64,000 nucleotides of DNA from positions 96,783-160,782 of the forward strand of contig NZ_FRCS01000016.1 in assembly GCF_900143005.1 (NCBI RefSeq). Direction: 5' to 3'. The stretch is from Cryptosporangium aurantiacum (GTDB taxonomy: Bacteria > Actinomycetota > Actinomycetes > Mycobacteriales > Cryptosporangiaceae). The notes under the pieces were generated by a model. The model was not told the origin of the DNA. It worked only from the letters and a program-made list of their open reading frames with translations, and ran no database searches. The position numbers and the translations under genes are program-made. How positions within the stretch are numbered: position 1 is the stretch's first letter; every line of letters starts with the position of its first letter. Shown here piece after piece: positions 34,149-42,199 of the stretch.

Positions 34149-35009
34149 TCAGACGTGCCAGTCGTAGAGCTTGAGGTAGGCGCCGGCGTCCACCCGCATC
34201 TGCATGCCGGTGACGTACCGGGACTCGTCGGACGCCAGGAAGACCACCATCGCGGAGATGTCCCCCGGCTCGACGTAGGGCACGTTGAAGCCCTGCATCG
34301 TCGGGAAGACCTCCTCGGCCTCCTCGCGGGTCGGGTTCTCCTTGTCCGGGCGGAACGCGCGGTACATCGGGCGGCTGTGCAGCATGTTCGTGTTGGTGTT
34401 CGTCGGGTGGACCGCGTTCACCCGGATCCGGGCGGGGATCACGGTCCGGCCCAGCTCGTGGATGTAGCTGGCTAACGTCCGCTTCGCCCACATGTAGCCG
34501 GTGCCGCCCGGGTCGCCGCCCGGGTTCCCCGCGGTCTCGTTCGAGATCATTGCGGCGATCGACCCGGTCGCGATGATCGACGCACCCTTGCCCAGGTGGG
34601 GCAGCGCGGCCTGGATCGTGTTGATCGCACCGATCAGGTTCACGTCGATGACGTCCGACCAGGCCTGCAGCTTCGGCCGCCCGGACATCGGCGCGATCCC
34701 GGCGTTGGCGACGACGACGTCGAGGTGCCCCAGCTCGGCGACCCCGGCCTCGAGCGCGGCCCGCAGTGCCACCGGGTCCCGGGTGTCGACCTCCCTGGCC
34801 ACGATCCGGCGGTCCAGCGCCTCGACCTGGCGAGCGGTCTCCTTCAGGTCCTCCGGCGTCGACAGCGGGTAGTCGACCGTGTCGATGTTCTTGCAGAGGT
34901 CGATCGCGATGATGTCCGCGCCTTCCTCGGCCAGCCGCACCGCGTGGCTGCGGCCCTGTCCGCGTGCCGCGCCGGTGACGAAGGCGACCTTGCCTTCAAC
35001 GCGCCCCAT
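34149..35009 (-). CDS. mycofactocin-coupled SDR family oxidoreductase
   Basis: 286 residues. The N-terminus has the marks of the mycofactocin-coupled subgroup: VTGAARGQGRSHAVRLAEEG (cofactor loop, T12-G19) and ADIIAIDLC, then VVANAG, and catalytic Tyr/Lys in GTGYMWAKRTL. These enzymes keep NAD bound and pass electrons to the peptide-derived redox cofactor mycofactocin; substrates are typically alcohols, including terpenoid or sterol alcohols. ATG 35009 follows AAAGGAG. No mycofactocin biosynthesis gene is in the window. Third gene of the P450-ALDH-SDR operon. Confidence 0.88.
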   Translation of the reverse strand: MGRVEGKVAFVTGAARGQGRSHAVRLAEEGADIIAIDLCKNIDTVDYPLSTPEDLKETARQVEALDRRIVAREVDTRDPVALRAALEAGVAELGHLDVVVANAGIAPMSGRPKLQAWSDVIDVNLIGAINTIQAALPHLGKGASIIATGSIAAMISNETAGNPGGDPGGTGYMWAKRTLASYIHELGRTVIPARIRVNAVHPTNTNTNMLHSRPMYRAFRPDKENPTREEAEEVFPTMQGFNVPYVEPGDISAMVVFLASDESRYVTGMQMRVDAGAYLKLYDWHV

Positions 35010-35020
35010 GAATGCTCCTT

Positions 35021-36454
35021 TCAAGGCCTGGCGATGGTTTTGATCTCGAGGAAGTCTTCGAGGCCCTCGGTGCCCCACTCGCGTCCGACGCCGCTCTGCT
35101 TGTAACCGCCGAACGGCGACTCCGGGTCGAACCACTGCGCGCCGTTGACGCCGACCGTCCCGGTGCGCAGCCGCCGCGCCACCCGCATCGCGCGCTCCTC
35201 GTCGGCGCTGAAGACGCCCGCGCTCAGCCCGTACGGAGTCCCGTCGGCGATCGCGATCGCCTCCTCCTCCGAGGAGTAGGGGATGATCGCGAGCACCGGT
35301 CCGAAGACTTCTTCCTGCGCCAGACGCGAGGCCGGGTCGACGTCGCTGAACAGCGTCGGCTCGACGAAGTACCCGCGGCCCGGCGGGGCCCCACCACCGG
35401 CCAGCAGCCGCGCCTCCGCGCGTCCCAGGTCGTAGTACGAGAGCACCCGGTCGCGCTGCCGGGCGCTGATCACCGGCCCCATGATGTTCGACGGGTCCCG
35501 CGGGTCACCCCACGGAATGCCGGCCAGCGTGGCGACCGCGAGCTCCTCGGCCTCGGCCAGCCGGGACTGTGGCACCAGCAGCCGGGTCAGCAGCACGCAG
35601 CCCTGGCCCGCGTGCACGCAGACGCCGAACACCACCGACCCCACGGCGGCGGCCAGGTCGGCGTCGTCCAGCACGATCGCCGCGGACTTGCCGCCGAGCT
35701 CCAGCGTCACCCGCTTGATCGTCGGGGCGGCGGCGGCCATCACCCGGCGCCCGGTCGCCGTCGATCCGGTGAACGTCACGTGGTCGACCGCCGGATGCGA
35801 CGTGAGCAGCTCGGCGACCTCGACGGACGACGTCGTCAGCACGTTGAACACTCCCGGCGGGATATCGGTGTGCTCAGCGACCACCCGGCCCAGTTCGGTC
35901 GCGCTCCACGGCGTCTCCGGCGCGGGCTTCAGCACCACCGTGCACCCGGCCGCGAGCGCGGCGGACGCCTTCGCGAGATTGAGGTAGACGGGGTAGTTCC
36001 AGGGCGTGATCGCGGTGACGACCCCGGCCGCCTCGCGCCGCACCGTGCGCCGGGTCGGGCTGCCGAAGATGTCCTTGACCGGCAGCTCGCGCTCGAACGG
36101 GTAGTGCTCCAGCAGGTCGATGTAGTGCGAGAGGTAGTCGATCGGGCCGTCGAGCTGGGTGATCCGGGTCGTGAAGTCCGGGGTCCCGGACTCCGCGATC
36201 ACCAGATCGCGGATCCGGTCCGCCTGCTTGCGCAGCGCGTCCTGCAGTTGGACGAGACACCGGCGGCGAAAATCGGGGTCGGTGGACCAGGAGGTGGTGT
36301 CGAACGCCCGGCTCGCAGCGTCGAGTGCACGAACGGCGTCGTCAGCGGTGCCGTCGGGAGCGACGCCCAGCACTTCTTCGGTGGCCGGGTTGACGTTCTC
36401 GAACGCACCACCGTCCGAGGCTCCGACCAGCTCACCGTCGATCAGCATGCTCAT
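35021..36454 (-). CDS. aldehyde dehydrogenase
   Basis: 477 residues. Active-site Cys about residue 286 in HAGQGCVLLTRLL, base Glu in LELGGKSAAIVL, and C-terminal ESPFGGYKQSGVGREWG. Start ATG 36454 overlaps the P450 stop as ATGA and the SDR follows 11 bp downstream, so it should oxidise the aldehyde made from the P450/SDR product to an acid. Confidence 0.92.
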   Translation of the reverse strand: MSMLIDGELVGASDGGAFENVNPATEEVLGVAPDGTADDAVRALDAASRAFDTTSWSTDPDFRRRCLVQLQDALRKQADRIRDLVIAESGTPDFTTRITQLDGPIDYLSHYIDLLEHYPFERELPVKDIFGSPTRRTVRREAAGVVTAITPWNYPVYLNLAKASAALAAGCTVVLKPAPETPWSATELGRVVAEHTDIPPGVFNVLTTSSVEVAELLTSHPAVDHVTFTGSTATGRRVMAAAAPTIKRVTLELGGKSAAIVLDDADLAAAVGSVVFGVCVHAGQGCVLLTRLLVPQSRLAEAEELAVATLAGIPWGDPRDPSNIMGPVISARQRDRVLSYYDLGRAEARLLAGGGAPPGRGYFVEPTLFSDVDPASRLAQEEVFGPVLAIIPYSSEEEAIAIADGTPYGLSAGVFSADEERAMRVARRLRTGTVGVNGAQWFDPESPFGGYKQSGVGREWGTEGLEDFLEIKTIARP

Positions 36455-37689
36455 ACCGGCACCCCCACTCGTGGTCCCGGCGTGAACCGCACGGGAAGCT
36501 CCTTCAGCGCGTAGACCGCGGCCGCGTCGCCGTACCGCACGGGTTCACCGGCGAGCGTGAAGTCGGGCAGCCGCGCCAGGATCTGCTCGACCATCACCCG
36601 GAACATCACCCGGGCGTGGTTGGAGCCGAGGCAGCGGTGCTGCCCGACGCCGAACGCCATGTGCCGGTTGGGTGCGCGTTCGAGGTTGATCTCCGCCGGG
36701 TTCTCGAACGCCTCCGGGTCGCGGTTGGCCGCGGCCCAGAGCAGCAGCGCCCGGTCCCCCTTGGCCAGCCGGACGCCACGCCAGTCGGTGTCGCGGCTCA
36801 CCGTGCGGGCCAGGCCCTGGGTGGGTGTGCCGTGCCGCAGGAACTCCTCGGTCGCCGAGCGGATCAGCTCCGGGCGGTCGAGCAGCTGCTGCTTGAGCGA
36901 CGGCTGCTCGATCATCCGCAGCAGCGAGTTGCCGGTCAGCCCGCTGGTGGTGTCCATGCCGCCGAACAGCAGGAGCAGCAGGTAGCCGAACTGCTCCTCG
37001 ACGCTCAGCGGACGGCCCTCCACCTGACCGTTGAGGATGCAGCCGACCATGTCGTCGGCGGGAGCGCCGAGCTCCTCGCGCCTGCCCAGCTCGCCGAAGA
37101 TCAGGTTCGTGACGCGCTCGGTGGCCTCGTCGCGCGTCATCCCGTACTCGTCGCCGTGGATGAACGTGTGGATGACCGTCACCCACTCGGGCCACGGCTC
37201 CTCGGCCCACCCGAGCAGGCGCAGGATCACCCGGGCCGGTAGTGGCGTCGTGAGCTGCCCGACCAGGTCGGCCTCGCCGGACTCGATGAACTCGTCGATC
37301 AGCTCGTCGGCGATCGCGCGGATCTCCGGCAGCATCGCCTCGGCCCGGGCCGGCGACAGGAAGCGGGTGGTCAGCGACCGCATCGCCCCGGTCAGCGGCG
37401 GATCGGTGTGGATCGGCGGAAGGATCGCGGCCAGCCCGGCGCCGGTCTCCTGGCCGGTGAACGGAATGTTCGTGCCGGGCGTCGAGGTGAACAGGTCGTC
37501 GTCGCGGGTGGCGTCGAACGTGGACTCGTAGTCGGTGAGGACCCAGAAGCCGCCGTTCTCGGTCGACCAGGCGACCGGGGTCCGTGCCCGCAGGTCGTCG
37601 TAGATGGCGTAGTTCGCGTCCCGGAACGCCCGCCCGTGCACGTCGAGCGCGATCTCGGGGCGGGTGCCCACGTGTTTGGACGTCGTCAT
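36451..37689 (-). CDS. cytochrome P450
   Basis: 412 residues, a soluble bacterial P450. Heme ligand C353 is in FGVGQHRCLGSNHAR; the oxygen-activating I-helix is LLLLLFGGMDTTSGLTG; the ExxR helix is in SATEEFLRHG. Substrate not readable. First gene of an operon with ALDH and mycofactocin-type SDR, the set needed to turn a methyl or methylene carbon into a carboxylate. GGAAGGA precedes the ATG. Ferredoxin and reductase are not encoded nearby. Confidence 0.93.
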   Translation of the reverse strand: MTTSKHVGTRPEIALDVHGRAFRDANYAIYDDLRARTPVAWSTENGGFWVLTDYESTFDATRDDDLFTSTPGTNIPFTGQETGAGLAAILPPIHTDPPLTGAMRSLTTRFLSPARAEAMLPEIRAIADELIDEFIESGEADLVGQLTTPLPARVILRLLGWAEEPWPEWVTVIHTFIHGDEYGMTRDEATERVTNLIFGELGRREELGAPADDMVGCILNGQVEGRPLSVEEQFGYLLLLLFGGMDTTSGLTGNSLLRMIEQPSLKQQLLDRPELIRSATEEFLRHGTPTQGLARTVSRDTDWRGVRLAKGDRALLLWAAANRDPEAFENPAEINLERAPNRHMAFGVGQHRCLGSNHARVMFRVMVEQILARLPDFTLAGEPVRYGDAAAVYALKELPVRFTPGPRVGVPV

Positions 37690-37712
37690 CGACGCAGTCC
37701 TTCCCGATTCAC

Positions 37713-37750
37713 TCTGAATTGCGGTTCACTGTAGTGACTCAGAATTCAGA
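37713..37750. promoter_or_regulatory. nested dyad operator between P450 operon and hydrolase
   Basis: Outer arms TCTGAATT (37713-37720) and AATTCAGA (37743-37750), and inner arms TCACT (37726-37730) and AGTGA (37733-37737), share one centre of symmetry at 37731.5. It occupies most of the 71-bp gap between the divergent starts, so one bound repressor would cover both promoters. Confidence 0.65.
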
Positions 37751-37760
37751 AGGAGCGGCT

Positions 37761-38603
37761 TTGAACGAATCCGTGACCGTCCAGGTCGGACAGGTTCCGC
37801 TGTCCGGCCTGGTGGCGGTCGTTCCCGAACCGCGGTCGACGATCGTCGCCGTGCACGGCGCGGTGGCCAGGGCACGCTACTTCCACGGCGCGGCCCATCC
37901 CGACCAGTCGCTGCTGACGCTCGCCACCCACCTGGGGCACACGGTGATCGCGCTCGACCGGCCGGGCTACGGCGCGTCCGCGGGCCACACCGCGGACCTC
38001 TCCCGCAGCGACCGGGCCGCGCTGTACCGGGACGCGGTCGCACAGGCGGTCAGCCGCTACGGCGGCGACCGGGTCGTCGTCGTCTCCCACTCGGCCGGAG
38101 CCGCGCAGGCCTCCCGGCTGGTCGTCGACGGCGTACCCGGCGTGATCGGCTGGGAGATGTGCGGCAACGGGCTCCGGCACGTGGAGATCGACCTCTCCCC
38201 CGCCGACGGTGACGGGCCCCGCGACGTCCGCGGGCTCTCGGTACGGGACCTGGTCTGGGGACCCGACACGCTCTACCCGCCCGGCGGCAAGGACACCGGC
38301 GGGCGGCGCGGCGACGTGATCCGCCCGGAGCCCGCGGACGCCGAGGTGTGGCGGCGCGAGCTGCCCGCGTTCGCCGCGAAGGTCGGCGTCCCGGTCCGGC
38401 TGACGGTCGGCGCGGAGGACCGGATTTGGGACCACACGCCGGAAGCACTCGCCGAGCTGGCGGCGGTGTTCTCCGCCGCGCCCCGGGTGGTGACGAACGT
38501 CCAGCCCGGGGCGCCGCACAACATGAGCCTGTCCCACGCCGCCCGCGGCTACCACCTCGGCGTCCTCGCGTTCGCCGAAGAGTGCCTACTCGGCGACGTC
38601 TGA
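37761..38603 (+). CDS. alpha/beta hydrolase
   Basis: 280 residues starting at TTG 37761, chosen because GAAGGAG lies 5 bases upstream. Fold marks: IVAVHGAVARARYFHG (oxyanion region), LDRPGYGAS, the nucleophile Ser in VVSHSAGAAQ (S replaces the first Gly of GxSxG), and a late His in PGAPHNMSLSH. Could be an esterase, C-C hydrolase or lactonase. Divergent from the P450 operon and probably co-regulated with it. The 3' end overlaps the converging DoxX gene by 18 bp. Confidence 0.85.
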   Translation: MNESVTVQVGQVPLSGLVAVVPEPRSTIVAVHGAVARARYFHGAAHPDQSLLTLATHLGHTVIALDRPGYGASAGHTADLSRSDRAALYRDAVAQAVSRYGGDRVVVVSHSAGAAQASRLVVDGVPGVIGWEMCGNGLRHVEIDLSPADGDGPRDVRGLSVRDLVWGPDTLYPPGGKDTGGRRGDVIRPEPADAEVWRRELPAFAAKVGVPVRLTVGAEDRIWDHTPEALAELAAVFSAAPRVVTNVQPGAPHNMSLSHAARGYHLGVLAFAEECLLGDV

Positions 38604-39116
38604 GCTGACCGGCGTCCGGGCCGGCGCGTCCGGACGCCACGCGAACGCCAGCAGCCCTACCGCTCCGCCGACGCCGATCACGACCGCGATCAACGAGCCG
38701 ACGACGCCGTCCCACAGCGGCAGTCCGAGTTCGGCGTCGGCGGAGATCTCGCCGGGCCCACTGACCGACAGCCCGACGCAGATCACCGCGATCATCAGCA
38801 CGTACTCGTAGCCGTTGCGGAACACGAAGAAGCCGTGCGACCGGTGCTCGATCACGCCGGCCACGACCATCACACCGATCAGCGCGCCGGCCGCCAGCGG
38901 CGTGAACAGCCCGATCGCGAGCGCGATGCCCGCACCGATCTCGACCAGCACGCTCGACCAGGCGTGCACCCGGCCGGGCCGCAGGCCGAGGCTCTCGAAC
39001 CAGCTCGCGGTGCCGGCGATCTTCCCGCCGCCGCGCCAGTGGTTGAGCCCGTGCAGTACGAGCGTGCCGCCGATCACGACGCGGAAGATCAGCAGCGCGA
39101 CATCGGTGTTCTCCAT
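38586..39116 (-). CDS. DoxX family membrane protein
   Basis: 176 residues, four membrane helices: LLIFRVVIGGTLVLHGL, SSVLVEIGAGIALAIGLF, LAAGALIGVMVVAGVIEH, YEYVLMIAVICVGLSV, and a further hydrophobic segment near the end. DoxX proteins are often linked to quinone redox or detoxification. No clear ribosome binding site; it follows the amidohydrolase by 4 bp and is probably translated with it. Confidence 0.83.
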   Translation of the reverse strand: MENTDVALLIFRVVIGGTLVLHGLNHWRGGGKIAGTASWFESLGLRPGRVHAWSSVLVEIGAGIALAIGLFTPLAAGALIGVMVVAGVIEHRSHGFFVFRNGYEYVLMIAVICVGLSVSGPGEISADAELGLPLWDGVVGSLIAVVIGVGGAVGLLAFAWRPDAPARTPVSSDVAE

Positions 39117-39120
39117 CGAA

Positions 39121-40251
39121 TCACCCCGGGAAGCGGTAGAGGGTCCTGGCGTTGGTCTCGACGATCTTCCGAGCCTCGTCGTCCGGCACGTCGGCCAGAG
39201 CATCCTCCAGCAGCTTCCGGGTGTGCGGCCAGTTGCAGTCCGAGTGCGGGTAGTCGCTCTCAAACATGATGTTGTCGATGCCGATCGATCCCCGCAACGC
39301 GATCCCGGCGTCGTCGGCGATGAAACAGCCGTAGATGTGCTCGCGGAACAGCTCCGACGGCCGCTTGTCCGGGTTCACGCCGGTCCAGTACTTGTGGCGG
39401 CCCCACGAGTAGTCGGTGCGCTCCAGGATGTACGGGATCCAGCCGATGCCACCCTCGGACAGCGCGATCTTGAGGCCGGGGAACTTGTAGAACACGTCCG
39501 AGACCAACAGGTCGACGGTGGCCATCATCGAGTTGATGCCGAACAGCGCGATCCCGATGAAGAAGTCGCCGTCCTTGGCCAGCCCCTTCGGCATGCCACC
39601 GGACCCGAAATGCATCGAGAGCGGCAGCTCAGCCTCCTCGCAGACGCGGAAGATTCGGTCCCAGTGGTCGGTGTGGTAGCTCGGCAGACCGACCTTGTGC
39701 GGTGCTTCCAGGAACGTCACCGACCGGGCGCCCTTGGCTGCGGTGCGCTCGATCTCCTTCACCGACGCGTCGATGTCCCAGAACGGCACCATCACCAGCG
39801 GGATCTGCCGGTCGGGCGCATACGCGCACCACTCGTCCAGAATGAAGTCGTTGTAGGCGGTGATGCAGGCCGCCGCCAGCTCCTTGTCCTTCGCGATCTG
39901 GAACGTGCTGCCGGCGAACCCACCGAAGTTCGGGAAGCACATCTGCGCCCAGACACCCTCGATGTCCATGTCCTTGATGCGCTGCGCGATGTCGTAACAG
40001 CCCGGCAACATGTCGTCGTAGCTGCGCGGGTCCATGCCGAACTCGCGCGGATGCTTCCCGGCGACCGCGTTCAGCGCGAAGTTGCCCGACTGCCTGCCCT
40101 CGTAGATCCAGGTGTCGTTGCCGTCCGGCAGCTTCTCGATCCGCGGTGCCTCGTCCTGCCACTTGGCCGGTAACCGGTCGAGGAAAACCCGGGGATGTTC
40201 GATGACGTGGTCGTCGACCGAGATGATCTTCGCGTCCTTGGGAAGAGCCAT
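39121..40251 (-). CDS. amidohydrolase family (ACMSD-like) metal-dependent hydrolase/decarboxylase
   Basis: 376 residues of the amidohydrolase_2 TIM-barrel type. N-terminal metal site SVDDHVIEHP; further conserved His in SMHFGSGGMP; last metal Asp region FESDYPHSDCNWPHT. Members hydrolyse, hydrate or decarboxylate ring and acid substrates. ATG has GAGGGA 3 bases upstream. This type is often found with Ltp2-like thiolases in actinobacterial catabolic clusters, as here; the reaction remains unassigned. Confidence 0.87.
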   Translation of the reverse strand: MALPKDAKIISVDDHVIEHPRVFLDRLPAKWQDEAPRIEKLPDGNDTWIYEGRQSGNFALNAVAGKHPREFGMDPRSYDDMLPGCYDIAQRIKDMDIEGVWAQMCFPNFGGFAGSTFQIAKDKELAAACITAYNDFILDEWCAYAPDRQIPLVMVPFWDIDASVKEIERTAAKGARSVTFLEAPHKVGLPSYHTDHWDRIFRVCEEAELPLSMHFGSGGMPKGLAKDGDFFIGIALFGINSMMATVDLLVSDVFYKFPGLKIALSEGGIGWIPYILERTDYSWGRHKYWTGVNPDKRPSELFREHIYGCFIADDAGIALRGSIGIDNIMFESDYPHSDCNWPHTRKLLEDALADVPDDEARKIVETNARTLYRFPG

Positions 40252-40269
40252 GTTCCCTCGTAGCGAGAC

Positions 40270-40563
40270 TTAGTCGGACGCCGGCAGCGGCTTGGCGTCG
40301 AGGCGTTCGACCGGCCGACCGTCGACCTCGACCGGGCCGGGACCGGGTTTGGTGCAGAGCAGTTGCAGCCCGCTCGCCGCGTCGGTGTACCGCTTGCCGA
40401 GGAGCAGTGGCTCCCCGCCGTGGGCCACCCCCTCGCGCGCCACAGAGCCCGAAGGGGCCATCAGCTCACCACCGCACCGCAGCTCCACCTGCCCGGACGG
40501 CGGACGGACGATCAGCACCTCGGTCGGTCCGGTCGTGCTGACCCATCGACTTCCCGCGTTCAT
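40270..40563 (-). CDS. small conserved-looking protein, unknown function
   Basis: 97 residues, no family named. It contains TEVLIVRPPSGQVELRCGGE, GEPLLLGKRYTDAASGLQLL and CTKPGPGPVEVDGRPV, suggesting a small beta-rich domain with two Cys. Its start overlaps the stop of the fused aldolase gene (TGATG), so it is translationally coupled to it and may be an accessory subunit. That link is inference from position. Confidence 0.7.
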   Translation of the reverse strand: MNAGSRWVSTTGPTEVLIVRPPSGQVELRCGGELMAPSGSVAREGVAHGGEPLLLGKRYTDAASGLQLLCTKPGPGPVEVDGRPVERLDAKPLPASD

Positions 40564-42197
40564 CAGCGCTCCTTCACCAGCAACATGCAGGACGACGGTG
40601 TGAGGCCGCCGCTGGAGACCACGGCTACCTCCGCACCCGGCACCTGCCGGTCGCCACCGTGACCGCGCAACTGGGTGACGGCCTCGTGCAGCAGCCCGAA
40701 GCCGTGCGTCCGGCCGTGCGAGAGCTGCCCGCCGTGGGTGTTGAGCGGCAGCTCGCCGTCGAGTGCGATCCGCTTGCCGCCCTCCACGAAGCCGGCCGCC
40801 TCGCCGATCCCGCAGAATCCGAGACCCTCCAGCCAGGACAGGCAGTTGAACGTGAACCCGTCGTAGAGCTCGGCGACGTCGACGTCCGCGGGGCGCAGGT
40901 CGGTGCGGCTCCACAGGTGCGCCGCCGAGCCGAGCACCTGCGGCTCGTGGGTGAGCGTGCTCTGGTCCCAGGCGACGCGTTCGGTGATCTGGGTGCCGAC
41001 CGCGGCGAACCGCACCGGTGGCTGCCGCAGGTCGGCGGCCACGTCGGCGCGCGAGATCACGACGGCGATCGACGCGTCACACGGCACGTCGCAGTCGTAG
41101 AGCCCGAACGGCGTCGTGACCAGCCGCGCGCCGAGATAGTCGTCCATCGTCATCGGCGTGCGGTAGATCGCGGTCGGGTTCCGCGCGGCGTTGGCTCGCT
41201 GGTTGAGCGCGATCCAGCCGAGCGTCTCCCGCTCGACGCCGTACCGGTGCATGTAGTGCGACGCGGTGATCGCCAGCGGGTGCGCCGCGGACGTCGCCCC
41301 GACCGGAAGCATGAAGTCCATCGGCGGCCCCACCCGCCCACCACCACCGAACCGCAGGCGCCCGGAGCGCAGCAACTCCGTATGCGTGGCCTGCCAGACC
41401 GTGCGATACACGAGCACGTGGCGGCACAACCCGGCGGCGACCGCGAGCATCGCCGCGACCACGGAGCCACCGGGCCCCGGCACCTCACCGCCGCCGTTGT
41501 ACCAGACCGGGCGCAGCCGCAGCGTCTCCTCGACCAGCGTCAGGCCGCCCTCGGAGAAGCCGCCGGGCACCGTGCCGCCCGGGTAGGTCGCCAGCCCGTC
41601 GATGTCGTCGAACGTCAGGCCGGCGTCCTCGACGGCCGCGCGGCAGGCCTCGACGGTCAGGGCCAGCGGGTCGGCCATCAGCCGCCGACCGATCCGGCTC
41701 ATGCCGATCCCGGTGACCGCGGACTTCTCCTCGTACCGGTCGGCGGAGACCGGCGGCCGGGCCGTCGACCGCACGACCGCGGGGTCCTCTTCCAGCGGCG
41801 GGAGGTCACTCGGCTCGCCGGCCACCCGGAACTGCGGGATCCAGACGTCCTTGGCCTGCGCGAACTCCACGGTCACCGGCGCCCCGATGACCGCGCCGTC
41901 GCCGTGCACCCTTCCGGTGATCCGGACCCGGTAGTCGTCGTCGAGCGCGACCGCGGCGAGCGTGTACGGCTCCGGCGGGTCGATTCCCCACTGCTGGTGG
42001 TTGACCGTCACGCCGACGATCTGCCCGCGCCCGGACAGCTCGACGGTGTCCAGCGCGGAGGACCGGCAGCGGTGGCACGCGGGCCGCGGCGGGTGGATCA
42101 GCGCGTCGCACGAACGGCAGTGCCGCATCCGCAGCACACCGTCCGCGCCAGCCGTCCAGTAGAACTCGTTCTCGGGGGTGACGAGAGGCAGCGGCAT
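40563..42197 (-). CDS. fused DUF35 - Ltp2-like thiolase-fold protein (putative retro-aldolase)
   Basis: 544 residues. Residues 1-125: DUF35 with zinc ribbon C27, C30, C41, C44 and OB-fold. Residues 160-544: thiolase-fold lipid-transfer type. The thiolase nucleophile is absent (VWYNGGGEVPGPGG, 231-244, has no Cys), while AELYDGFTFN with Y445 and FGLYDCD with Y367 keep the tyrosines that in Ltp2 carry out retro-aldol cleavage. GGQLSHGRTHG is at 489-499. In sterol catabolism Ltp2 and the DUF35 domain of ChsH2 form a complex that removes the last side-chain carbons; here both are in one chain. ATG is 2 bp before the CaiB stop region. Confidence 0.88.
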   Translation of the reverse strand: MPLPLVTPENEFYWTAGADGVLRMRHCRSCDALIHPPRPACHRCRSSALDTVELSGRGQIVGVTVNHQQWGIDPPEPYTLAAVALDDDYRVRITGRVHGDGAVIGAPVTVEFAQAKDVWIPQFRVAGEPSDLPPLEEDPAVVRSTARPPVSADRYEEKSAVTGIGMSRIGRRLMADPLALTVEACRAAVEDAGLTFDDIDGLATYPGGTVPGGFSEGGLTLVEETLRLRPVWYNGGGEVPGPGGSVVAAMLAVAAGLCRHVLVYRTVWQATHTELLRSGRLRFGGGGRVGPPMDFMLPVGATSAAHPLAITASHYMHRYGVERETLGWIALNQRANAARNPTAIYRTPMTMDDYLGARLVTTPFGLYDCDVPCDASIAVVISRADVAADLRQPPVRFAAVGTQITERVAWDQSTLTHEPQVLGSAAHLWSRTDLRPADVDVAELYDGFTFNCLSWLEGLGFCGIGEAAGFVEGGKRIALDGELPLNTHGGQLSHGRTHGFGLLHEAVTQLRGHGGDRQVPGAEVAVVSSGGLTPSSCMLLVKER

Positions 42198-42199
42198 GG

